A DNA stretch of 5,644 bases from Pseudobdellovibrionaceae bacterium (lineage in GTDB: Bacteria; Bdellovibrionota; Bdellovibrionia; Bdellovibrionales; Bdellovibrionaceae). Numbering within the stretch: the stretch's first letter is position 1; each line of letters begins with the position of its first letter. The notes below the pieces were generated by a model. It made no database searches, had not been told where the DNA came from, and was given only the letters and a program-made list of their open reading frames with translations. Positions 1 to 5,643 of this stretch are shown here, piece after piece. Where the stretch lies: assembly GCA_014376325.1 (NCBI GenBank), contig JACMRP010000003.1:1-5644 (forward strand). The letters are read 5' to 3'. A program made the translations under genes and the position numbers.

Positions 1-272
1 GACATGCCGTCGGCGTGAATCCCGGCGTTGTTGACGAGGGTATGGACTTCTAAGTCTTTGAGCGCAGCTTCCACTCCGTCAGACTTAGAAACATCAAACT
101 GAATCGCCGAAGACTCTGGGGAATACGCTAAAACCTCTCGCAGAGTCACGTCTGCGCCGTCCCGATTGGAATTGAAGTGGGCACGTACGGTAAAGCCGTC
201 CTTTGCCAAACGTATTGCGACCGCGCGACCAATGCCGGAAGAAGCTCCGGTAACGAGTGCAATTTTTGACAT
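1..272 (-). CDS. fabG: FabG-type 3-oxoacyl-ACP reductase (SDR), N-terminal part, cut by window edge
   Basis: Reading the minus strand from the ATG at 272-270 gives 90 uninterrupted codons beginning MSKIALVTGASSGIG; the rest lies left of the window. The classical short-chain dehydrogenase N-terminus is clear: the NAD(P)-binding glycine motif TGASSGIG at residues 8-15, an FDVS segment near residue 60 where the acidic residue contacts the adenine ring, and NNAG at residues 81-84. The catalytic Ser/Tyr/Lys are not in view. FabG-family enzymes reduce 3-oxoacyl-ACP to 3-hydroxyacyl-ACP with NADPH in the cytoplasm. The sequence after NNAG (IHADGM) and the neighbouring acyltransferases make me favour a secondary-metabolite or aryl-polyene type ketoreductase over the housekeeping FabG, but another SDR is possible. 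An AGGGG Shine-Dalgarno-like stretch sits 8 nt before the start. The gene is divergent from the acyltransferase at 303. Confidence 0.88.
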   Translation of the reverse strand, partial: MSKIALVTGASSGIGRAVAIRLAKDGFTVRAHFNSNRDGADVTLREVLAYSPESSAIQFDVSKSDGVEAALKDLEVHTLVNNAGIHADGM

Positions 273-295
273 CGTTTCTGCCCCTATGCTAGTGT
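266..295 (+). promoter_or_regulatory. Candidate sigma70-type promoter for the acyltransferase operon
   Basis: A perfect TTGACA (266-271) is followed after 18 bp by TAGTGT (290-295), a weak -10 preceded by TG at 287-288 in the extended -10 position. The expected transcription start is about 302-303, on or beside the ATG at 303, so the message would be leaderless or nearly so. This fits the absence of any Shine-Dalgarno sequence before that ATG. The -35 overlaps the start codon of the divergent reductase gene. It is a pattern match only; the -10 matches consensus at three of six positions. Confidence 0.35.
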
Positions 296-302
296 CGATT
301 TC

Positions 303-1091
303 ATGCCGAAGACGCTCCTTTATAGTTTTTCTCGATTGTTCTGGTCAATTTATTTTGTCCTAACGATTGGCGTGATCGGCCTGATCTTCGGATATTTACT
401 GACGTTGGTGATATATCTTGCGGCATTGGCAATTTCGCCCTTCGAGAACGCGTCGCGGACCGTTCGTCATTTCGGCGAAGATGTTCAGTGTCAATCCATT
501 CGATTTTTACTGCGGATGCAACCGTGGCTGCTTTGCCAGACGAACTTTAAGCCTATCCAAGGATTTTACGAGCAATTCGGGACACGGCGAGTTTTGTTCG
601 TTGCGAATCATCGCTCTAACTTAGACACCTTTTTACTGATTTCGTACATTCCCGGACTTCGAGGTTTGGCTAAGAGCTCCCTGTTTTATAATATTTTTTT
701 CGCCCCGTTTATGCTGATCGCCGGTTTTATTCCGGTAAGTAAGGGCAGTACCGAATCTTTTGTAAAAGGTCTTAAAAAACTCGGCCGTAAACTTTTAAAA
801 CGAGATCGTCCAGTTCTGATTTTTGCCGAAAACACCCGTTGCGATAAGGGTTTTCCTTCGATGAATAAATTTGCCGCGGCATTTTTTGCGCTGGCTATAG
901 ACAGCGAAGCCTTGATCGTACCGATCGCGATTGAACGTACGGATAATTTATTGGGACGCGGAGATTTGTTATTGAATCCGTTTGAGAAGGTTCGCTTAAC
1001 CATGCTTCCACCCGTGGACGCCACCAAATTTAATGATTCGATTGCGCTTCGTGATGTGATCTGGGGTCAAGTTAAGGCGGCGCTCGCATGA
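303..1091 (+). CDS. PlsC-type 1-acyl-sn-glycerol-3-phosphate acyltransferase-like protein
   Basis: This 262-aa membrane-associated protein belongs to the LPLAT/PlsC superfamily, whose members move an acyl group from acyl-ACP or acyl-CoA to a glycerophosphate or other lipid hydroxyl. A hydrophobic N-terminal stretch (about 13-44) would anchor it in the inner membrane. The catalytic HX4D motif is NHRSNLD at 102-108 (His103, Asp108). The substrate-binding motif is FAENTR at 174-179, where the usual glycine of FPEGTR is asparagine. VPIAIE at 206-211 corresponds to the last conserved block. The ATG at 303 is the first possible start: the frame has no earlier ATG/GTG/TTG before an in-frame TGA at 267. 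No Shine-Dalgarno is visible. The stop overlaps the next start as ATGA, so the two genes are probably translationally coupled. The true acceptor may not be lysophosphatidate; linkage to the glycosyltransferase fusion suggests a specialised glycolipid. Confidence 0.85.
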   Translation: MPKTLLYSFSRLFWSIYFVLTIGVIGLIFGYLLTLVIYLAALAISPFENASRTVRHFGEDVQCQSIRFLLRMQPWLLCQTNFKPIQGFYEQFGTRRVLFVANHRSNLDTFLLISYIPGLRGLAKSSLFYNIFFAPFMLIAGFIPVSKGSTESFVKGLKKLGRKLLKRDRPVLIFAENTRCDKGFPSMNKFAAAFFALAIDSEALIVPIAIERTDNLLGRGDLLLNPFEKVRLTMLPPVDATKFNDSIALRDVIWGQVKAALA

Positions 1092-3022
1092 TCCCGCGTT
1101 TCGTTGTCTGCATACCGGTATTCAATAATCCAACAACTATCGTGGCGGTGATTGAAGGGTGTCTTCGTGAATCGCCCCACGACGTGATGGTGATGGACGA
1201 CGGCTCCGAGGTCTCGGTAGAATCATTGTATCGCAAAAAACATGCTCAGGTTGATGCGAGGCTTTCTTTCGTTCGGCACGCAAAGAATCTTGGCAAGGGC
1301 GCGGCTCTGCAAACCGCGTTTCGAGAAGCCGTGCGACTGGGTTTTACGCATCTGGTTGCCATAGATGGCGACGGCCAGCACGATCCCGCGGATTTAGTAA
1401 AGATGATCACGGCGGCCGAACTAGATCCCTGGGGGCTTATTGTCGGTGACCGGGACATGCATACGGAAAATGTTCCTGGGTCCAGCACCTTCGGTAAAAA
1501 GTTTTCTAACTTTTGGGTCCGTTACCAAACAAATGTTGGCGTTGCGGACTCTCAGAGTGGCTACCGGGTTTATCCACTTTTCTTTTTGCAGAACATGAAG
1601 TTTTTCTGTAAACGCTACGACTTTGAAATCGAAGTTTTAATCCGGCTTATCTGGAAGGGCGTCGTTGTTCACAACGTCAAAGTGTCGGTTAAATACTTCC
1701 CGAAAGAAATGCGGGTCAGTCATTTTAAAAAATGGCGCGATAATTTTCATATCACGGTCGCGAATACCTTTTTGACGGTCGTTGCGATGTTACGAGAACA
1801 AACATCTCCGGGTCGAAGTTCGTTCGCTTTCGCGATCGGTGTCTTTGTGGGTACGACGCCGATTTATGGTTTGCACACGGCGGCGATCGCGGCTTTAGCT
1901 TTTTTATTGCGGTTGAATTTTGTGTACATGTTCATCGGCACGCAGATTTCGATTCCGCCATTGGTGCCGTTCTTGGTGTGGGGATCCGAAGCGATCGGTT
2001 CGGCGGTTTTACGCCAGGACACGCATTCGGCGGCGGCTTTTGGCTCGGCCTGGATCGTCGGTTCTTTAATCCTCGGCACTATTTTGGGGATTGTCGGATT
2101 CGTCTTGATGTACATGATTAAAAAACAACAAGGTCGCAAAACAAACTCGCGCGCCTGGACCGGCAAAAATCAAAACAGGGCCGGAATTGTTTTTGTTCGC
2201 ACCATCATGAAAACCTTTGGCCTAAAGTTCGCCTATTTCTTTTTATACTTCATTGCGCTCTATTACGTTTTATTTTCGCTTCGTACACGCCGGTCGTTTA
2301 CCGAATACTGGAAAACGGTCCGCCCACAAATGGGTTTCACTCATCGGCAACTGAAGATGTATCAGCAGGTTTTAATTTTCGCAAAGACGCTGGTGGATCG
2401 CGGTTACCAAAGAACCCACCAAGGTTTGGTTTACGAATACGATTTAGACCCTTCTGCCGAGGATTTCGTAAAGCAATTACGTACTTCTGATAAGGGTATC
2501 GTCACGATCGCCAGTCACGTGGGCGGGTGGGAACTCGCGATGACTTTTTTCGCGAAGGTTCCTACCGGCAAAAAGATGCTGGCGGTTATGCGCGGTATTC
2601 CAGGTCAGTTCGGGCACGACTCTAGCAAGGATCGCTCGAAGTCAGACGTTATTTATTTTAACCTCGCGGACAACACCATTCTTAAGCTGAAGGACCGTTT
2701 AGCGCAGGGACAAGTTATCGGCATGATGGGGGATCGACCCGTGGCCCGCAGCAATGAAATGCGTCTGTTCTTCGGAAAGCTAGCCGTGTTTGACACCACG
2801 GCGATCCGGATCGCGCTTGCTTGTAAGTGTCAGATTTACTTTGTTTTTGCGTGCAAGACGGGCCAGACGAACTATCGGGTGTTCACCTTCGCTCCGCCTA
2901 CGGGTACGGCAGAGCAAATTTTAGGACATTATATTCAATACTTAGAGCGTGTGATTGACGAGTATCCAGAGCAATGGTTTAACTTTTTCCCATTCTGGTC
3001 AGAGGCCCCACGTGGTCTGTAA
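1088..3022 (+). CDS. Fusion protein: GT2 glycosyltransferase - DUF2062 - LpxL/HtrB-type acyltransferase
   Basis: This 644-aa protein has three regions. Residues 1-235 are a GT-A family 2 glycosyltransferase of dolichyl-phosphate-mannose-synthase type: MDDGS at 36-40, NLGKGAAL at 67-74, the metal-binding DGDGQHDP at 93-100, GDRD at 120-123 and QSGYR at 156-160. Residues 240-345 are a hydrophobic DUF2062 region (GTTPIYGLHTA and glycine/proline-rich membrane segments). After a basic linker (345-372), residues 374-644 form an LPLAT domain like LpxL/HtrB, with HVGGWE at 477-482 giving HX4E (His477, Glu482), GDRP at 548-551, FFGK at 561-564 and QWFNFFPFW at 629-637. The family logic is sugar transfer to a lipid carrier plus acylation at the inner membrane. 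Fusions of this kind occur in aryl-polyene/flexirubin-type clusters, where they are thought to help make the lipid anchor; the substrates here are unknown. The start overlaps the upstream stop (ATGA), with AAGG 10 nt before it. No good ribosome site precedes the internal Met374, which argues for a single polypeptide. Confidence 0.87.
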   Translation: MIPRFVVCIPVFNNPTTIVAVIEGCLRESPHDVMVMDDGSEVSVESLYRKKHAQVDARLSFVRHAKNLGKGAALQTAFREAVRLGFTHLVAIDGDGQHDPADLVKMITAAELDPWGLIVGDRDMHTENVPGSSTFGKKFSNFWVRYQTNVGVADSQSGYRVYPLFFLQNMKFFCKRYDFEIEVLIRLIWKGVVVHNVKVSVKYFPKEMRVSHFKKWRDNFHITVANTFLTVVAMLREQTSPGRSSFAFAIGVFVGTTPIYGLHTAAIAALAFLLRLNFVYMFIGTQISIPPLVPFLVWGSEAIGSAVLRQDTHSAAAFGSAWIVGSLILGTILGIVGFVLMYMIKKQQGRKTNSRAWTGKNQNRAGIVFVRTIMKTFGLKFAYFFLYFIALYYVLFSLRTRRSFTEYWKTVRPQMGFTHRQLKMYQQVLIFAKTLVDRGYQRTHQGLVYEYDLDPSAEDFVKQLRTSDKGIVTIASHVGGWELAMTFFAKVPTGKKMLAVMRGIPGQFGHDSSKDRSKSDVIYFNLADNTILKLKDRLAQGQVIGMMGDRPVARSNEMRLFFGKLAVFDTTAIRIALACKCQIYFVFACKTGQTNYRVFTFAPPTGTAEQILGHYIQYLERVIDEYPEQWFNFFPFWSEAPRGL

Positions 3023-3051
3023 TCGTCTGTAAACGTCCTGCAGGAAGTAAT

Positions 3052-4071
3052 ATGTCAAAGTTGAAGGTCTTTTTATCCGACAGTTTTAATCCTCACCTCA
3101 ATTTGGCGACGGAAGAGTGGATCTTTCATAACTTAGACCCTTCGATGCAGATTTTATTCCTTTGGCGCAATGAAGAGACCGTCGTCATCGGCCGCAATCA
3201 AAATCCTTGGTCCGAATGCAATCTCGCAAAAATGAAAGAAGACAAAGTTCACCTTGCCCGAAGAACCACGGGCGGCGGCGCCGTATTCCACGATCTAGGA
3301 AATACGAACTTTACCTTTCTTTCTCCGAAAGCGGGATACCTCCGCGAAAATAATATTGAGGTCATCCTTCAAGCACTTCGAACCTTCGGAGTCGAAGGTT
3401 ACGCTTCGGGCAGAAATGATTTGTTAATTCCATTTCCCGATGGCCCCCGCAAGTTTAGCGGCAGCGCGTATCGCGAAAAAAAGGACCGCGCATTTCATCA
3501 CGGGACTTTGTTGTTGCACGCAGATCTGAGTCGGCTAGGAAATTACCTGACACCGAATCCTAAAAAACTTCAGTCGAAAGGCAAAGAGTCCGTCCGTGCG
3601 CGGGTGGCTAACTTGAATGAAATAAATGCGGATATCGTGCATGAAAATGTCGTCACCGCGATGATCGCCTCTTTTGAAAAATTCTACGGCGCGAAAGCGG
3701 AGATAGAATCACTAACGATCACTAGTTTGCAGATGATACCCGAGCTCAAAGAACAGTTCGAAAATTTGAGCTCTTTCGGTTGGCTCTACGGTCATACTTT
3801 AGAGTTTAATCAGAAAATGGATGAATACCTATCGCTCGGATTTTTTGATTTTCAATTCAAAGTGGAAGAAGCGATCATAACGGATTTGCAAATTTACACG
3901 GATTGCCTTTATCCCCACTTGATTGACGACTTGACCCAAGGGCTTCGCGGTCAAAGCTTCACCGGCGAAACGGTCCGCCGGGTCATCGGCACGCTGAAGT
4001 ACAAATATTCGGACCTATCGCTCGGCCTGCAAGAGTTGCAAGTTTGGCTCTGCCAGCAAATCGAAATTTAA
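3052..4071 (+). CDS. lplA: Lipoate-protein ligase A
   Basis: LplA activates free lipoate with ATP to lipoyl-AMP and transfers it to a lysine on lipoyl domains such as those of pyruvate and 2-oxoglutarate dehydrogenases and GcvH; it is cytoplasmic. The 339-aa length matches the E. coli enzyme (338 aa), so both the large catalytic domain (about 1-245) and the C-terminal accessory domain (about 250-339) are present, allowing both half-reactions. The signature RRTTGGGAVFHDLGN is at 70-84. The lipoyl-adenylate-binding lysine is probably Lys134 in KFSGSAY (134-140). FHHGTLLLHADLSRL (148-162) and VRARVANL (181-188) are also typical. AGGAAG at 3042-3047 gives a good ribosome site 4 nt before the ATG. 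The gene lies 29 bp after the fusion gene and 3 bp before mtgA, probably in the same transcript. No functional link with its upstream neighbours is evident from its sequence. Confidence 0.95.
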   Translation: MSKLKVFLSDSFNPHLNLATEEWIFHNLDPSMQILFLWRNEETVVIGRNQNPWSECNLAKMKEDKVHLARRTTGGGAVFHDLGNTNFTFLSPKAGYLRENNIEVILQALRTFGVEGYASGRNDLLIPFPDGPRKFSGSAYREKKDRAFHHGTLLLHADLSRLGNYLTPNPKKLQSKGKESVRARVANLNEINADIVHENVVTAMIASFEKFYGAKAEIESLTITSLQMIPELKEQFENLSSFGWLYGHTLEFNQKMDEYLSLGFFDFQFKVEEAIITDLQIYTDCLYPHLIDDLTQGLRGQSFTGETVRRVIGTLKYKYSDLSLGLQELQVWLCQQIEI

Positions 4072-4074
4072 AAA

Positions 4075-4800
4075 TTGAAAAACATCATCGGCAAAATCAT
4101 TCTTGGATTTTTTACCGCGAGCATCGCCGCGGTTTTGATTTTTAGCGTGGTTCCGGTGCCGCTGACGCCACTCATGTTAATACGTCCGGTGCAATCCGCC
4201 TTCACTGGAAAATGGGTTGGGATAAACAAAAACTGGGTCCCGCTGGAAGAAATTTCTCCAAACATCGTTCGCTCAGTTCTTAAGGCAGAAGACGATAGAT
4301 TTTTTGAGCATCGCGGTTTCGATTTCATGGCGATACAAAAAGCTTACCGTTACAATCAGACTCATCGAAACAAAAAGGGCGCGAGCACGATCTCGCAACA
4401 GACGGCGAAGAACGTTTTTTTATGGCCTCATAGGGACTGGATTCGAAAAGGTTTCGAAGCTTACTTCACCGTTTTGATTGAAACCGTGTGGTCTAAGAAT
4501 CGCATCATGGAAGTTTATCTTAACGTGATCGAGCTTGGCCCCGGCGTTTACGGCGTCGAGGCCGCTTCGCAAAAGTACTTTCATCGGTCTGCCCGTAAGC
4601 TGAACGCTTCGCAGAGCGCTTTACTTGCGGCAGTGTTGCCTAACCCCCGTAAGCTTCGGATCGATCGACCATCAAGTTACGTCGTGGGCCGCCAGTACCG
4701 TATTCTGAATCGTGTGTCGCCGATGATGCCGAAAACAAAAGAAGCCTCGTTACTGGACTTCTTTGATTTAAAATTCGAAGACGACGACGGCGCCGAATAA
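4075..4800 (+). CDS. mtgA: Monofunctional biosynthetic peptidoglycan transglycosylase (GT51)
   Basis: MtgA polymerises lipid II into glycan strands on the periplasmic side of the inner membrane, without a transpeptidase domain. The 241-aa protein has one N-terminal membrane segment (about 5-29) followed by the full GT51 motif set: EDDRFFEH at 72-79 (catalytic Glu72), GASTISQQTAKN at 102-113, RKGFE at 124-128 (second glutamate Glu128) and KNRIMEVYLN at 141-150. The length is usual for the family and there is no penicillin-binding domain. The start is unusual. The frame is closed by the lplA stop at 4069-4071, leaving the TTG at 4075 as the only ordinary start that keeps the whole membrane anchor. 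The first ATG (4174, residue 34) would remove the anchor, and TTG at 4135 or GTG at 4147 would cut into it. No clear Shine-Dalgarno precedes the TTG, so coupling to lplA termination is likely. A terminator follows 8 bp after the stop. Confidence 0.93.
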   Translation: MKNIIGKIILGFFTASIAAVLIFSVVPVPLTPLMLIRPVQSAFTGKWVGINKNWVPLEEISPNIVRSVLKAEDDRFFEHRGFDFMAIQKAYRYNQTHRNKKGASTISQQTAKNVFLWPHRDWIRKGFEAYFTVLIETVWSKNRIMEVYLNVIELGPGVYGVEAASQKYFHRSARKLNASQSALLAAVLPNPRKLRIDRPSSYVVGRQYRILNRVSPMMPKTKEASLLDFFDLKFEDDDGAE

Positions 4801-4808
4801 ATCGCAAA

Positions 4809-4836
4809 AAAAAGCCCGGACGGTTCCGGGCTTTTT
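4809..4836. terminator. Bidirectional intrinsic terminator between convergent genes
   Basis: GCCCGGA (4814-4820) pairs perfectly with TCCGGGC (4825-4831) around a CGGT tetraloop. It is flanked by an A-run (4806-4813) on the left and a T-run (4832-4836) on the right that extend the pairing. Read on the plus strand it ends the operon that finishes with mtgA. Read on the minus strand the U-run is eight long and would end the small secreted-protein gene. It sits between the two convergent stop codons (4800 and 4873), where a shared terminator is expected. Confidence 0.9.
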
Positions 4837-4872
4837 GACAGCATACATTCAATATTTTTGGGACGATGCCGA

Positions 4873-5115
4873 TTACTTGCAGACCGCGTAGATATGGTTC
4901 AGCTTAGTAACGCGAAGTTCTTGGCATTTCTTGCCTTCTTTTGCGCAATCCGCATTGATGCTGATAACACCTTTGTCATCCTGAGATGCGATCTGATCTT
5001 CTTTCGTGCACCATGAAAGATAAGACGGTCCTGCATCAGCGTCGCCTTCAGCTAGAAGTCCCGCGAAAGCAGAAGAAGATACGGTCAGGGCCAAAACAAA
5101 CATCCATTTTTTCAT
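4873..5115 (-). CDS. Small secreted four-cysteine protein, function unknown
   Basis: I do not recognise the family. The 80-aa product starts MKKWMFVLALTVSSSAFAG, a textbook Sec signal peptide: two lysines, a hydrophobic core and an AFA|G signal peptidase I site after residue 18. The mature part of about 62 residues has four cysteines (36, 57, 64, 79), an even number that could form two disulfides in the periplasm or outside the cell, with an acidic N-terminal third and a more basic end. The start is supported by a strong GAGG ribosome site 8 nt upstream (minus-strand sequence of 5124-5127) and by the signal peptide itself. The frame stays open upstream to an ATG at 5268, but the added residues look non-coding. 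It lies alone, convergent to mtgA, with which it shares a terminator. There is no lipobox, so it is probably soluble. Confidence 0.82.
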   Translation of the reverse strand: MKKWMFVLALTVSSSAFAGLLAEGDADAGPSYLSWCTKEDQIASQDDKGVISINADCAKEGKKCQELRVTKLNHIYAVCK

Positions 5116-5144
5116 AGAATTCACCTCTTTAGATTTGAGGACTG

Positions 5145-5173
5145 TGAATACCACAGACGCAGGAACCCAACAA
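5145..5173 (-). promoter_or_regulatory. Candidate promoter for the small secreted-protein gene
   Basis: On the minus strand, TTGTTG (complement of 5168-5173) and TATTCA (complement of 5145-5150) are separated by 17 bp, and TG sits in the extended -10 position. The predicted transcription start near 5138 would leave a leader of about 22 nt holding the ribosome site. Both hexamers are weak matches, so this is a pattern-level suggestion. Confidence 0.3.
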
Positions 5174-5335
5174 TGCCCCTTGAAAAAAGTCCCTGACCGT
5201 CGCGACTTTAAGCAGGAGGAAGCCCTCAAACCAGATCCTCGCGATTTGAGTTCCTTCTTCGTAATCATTCCTGGTACTTCGTTCAGTGCCGGGTCCCTGG
5301 AGGGGGGTATCGGCCGCCCAGCTTCGTTTTATCGT

Positions 5336-5375
5336 CCCCGGTCGGTACCGGCATGGATACCGGTACCCACTGGGG
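5336..5375. repeat. Long GC-rich imperfect inverted repeat (hairpin)
   Basis: The 16-nt arms 5336-5351 and 5360-5375 pair around the 8-nt loop CATGGATA. There are 14 Watson-Crick pairs, one G-U (5340-5371) and one C-C mismatch (5343-5368). The inner eight pairs (GGTACCGG with CCGGTACC) are perfect. No T-run follows on either strand, so it is not an ordinary intrinsic terminator. It could be a structured RNA element, a REP-like intergenic repeat or a protein-binding site. Confidence 0.7.
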
Positions 5376-5396
5376 CCGCATTTACTGCAACGTCAT

Positions 5397-5406
5397 GTGA
5401 TATCAC
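5397..5406. repeat. 10-bp perfect palindrome GTGATATCAC
   Basis: A self-complementary decamer lies in the gene-free stretch, 21 bp to the right of the long hairpin. It resembles an operator for a dimeric regulator, but the half-sites are closer together than in CRP or FNR sites and no promoter is evident beside it. Confidence 0.3.
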
Positions 5407-5460
5407 GATCTAAATATCTCGAAGTGCGGGTCTATCCGGAGTGACCAAAAAAGTGCCGCA

Positions 5461-5499
5461 AAAACAAAAGAGAAACGGCCAAGCTGGGGGGACAGCTTG
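5461..5499 (-). terminator. Probable intrinsic terminator of the gene at the right edge
   Basis: On the minus strand, CAAGCTG and CAGCTTG (arms 5493-5499 and 5480-5486) form a perfect 7-bp stem around a C-rich 6-nt loop. A T-rich stretch (complement of 5461-5475) follows after about four bases. It lies 33 bp past the stop at 5533, in the right place and direction to end that gene. The offset and interrupted T-run make it weaker than a classical terminator. Confidence 0.55.
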
Positions 5500-5532
5500 A
5501 GCGCTTAGGGGGTAAGTTTAAGGACTTTGCTC

Positions 5533-5643
5533 TTAGCGAGCTTTGACCGTGTTGATCGTAGGTGCGGTCGTAGTCTTTACAGACGAAGGAGCTTTGGTGT
5601 GTGCAAACATCCCTGAAGAGGGTCTTTGTGTGCAGTCAGCAGA
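5533..5643 (-). CDS. C-terminal end of an unidentified protein, cut by window edge
   Basis: The minus strand is open for 36 codons from the right edge to a TAA at 5535-5533. The visible tail has one cysteine near the edge, then a Ser/Thr/Pro/Lys-rich end (KAPSSVKTTTAPTINTVKAR), which looks like a flexible low-complexity C-terminus. Too little is present to name a family. Support comes from the open frame, sensible codon use, the terminator-like hairpin just downstream and the same orientation as the small secreted-protein gene. The other minus-strand frames and two of the plus-strand frames are closed sooner, but 36 codons could be open by chance. Confidence 0.45.
   Translation of the reverse strand, partial: SADCTQRPSSGMFAHTKAPSSVKTTTAPTINTVKAR

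Larger units (their letters stand above)
5116..5532. other. Gene-free intergenic stretch with several inverted repeats
   Basis: About 417 bp separate the start of the small secreted-protein gene from the apparent end of the next minus-strand gene. I find no convincing coding region here. The stretch holds a weak promoter (5145-5173), an AAAGTC/GACTTT inverted repeat (5186-5191 with 5204-5209), a CTCAAA/TTTGAG inverted repeat near 5225-5250, the long hairpin at 5336-5375, the palindrome at 5397-5406 and a minus-strand terminator-like hairpin (5461-5499). The part from about 5275 to 5380 is visibly richer in G and C runs than its surroundings. It does not match tRNA, tmRNA, RNase P or SRP RNA features that I could look for by eye. 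Confidence 0.6.

Noticed and set aside
166..363. Open plus-strand frame across the reductase/acyltransferase junction
   Set aside because: It is antisense to the clear SDR motifs and overlaps the acyltransferase start in another frame; its composition is that of a shadow frame.
686..1027. Minus-strand open frame of 113 codons inside the acyltransferase gene
   Set aside because: The plus strand holds conserved acyltransferase motifs throughout; the minus frame has no family resemblance.
2207..3022. Separate acyltransferase gene starting at the internal Met374 of the fusion
   Set aside because: No Shine-Dalgarno before 2207 and the frame is continuous from 1088, so a single fusion is simpler.
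3015..3032. Two copies of GTCTGTAA at a 10-bp spacing around the fusion gene stop codon
   Set aside because: Only two short copies, with no symmetry or known role; probably chance or a small slippage duplication.
5116..5268. Upstream extension of the small secreted protein to an ATG at 5268
   Set aside because: The extra residues would bury a clean signal peptide, and a strong ribosome site lies directly before the inner ATG at 5115.
5135..5413. Open plus-strand frame of 92 codons starting at a TTG
   Set aside because: No ribosome site, no recognisable protein features, and it runs antisense through the probable promoter of the small secreted-protein gene and through the long hairpin.
5140..5532. 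Structured housekeeping RNA (tmRNA, RNase P, SRP RNA or tRNA)
   Set aside because: None of the conserved boxes or ends could be found by eye on either strand; the hairpins alone do not support a named RNA.
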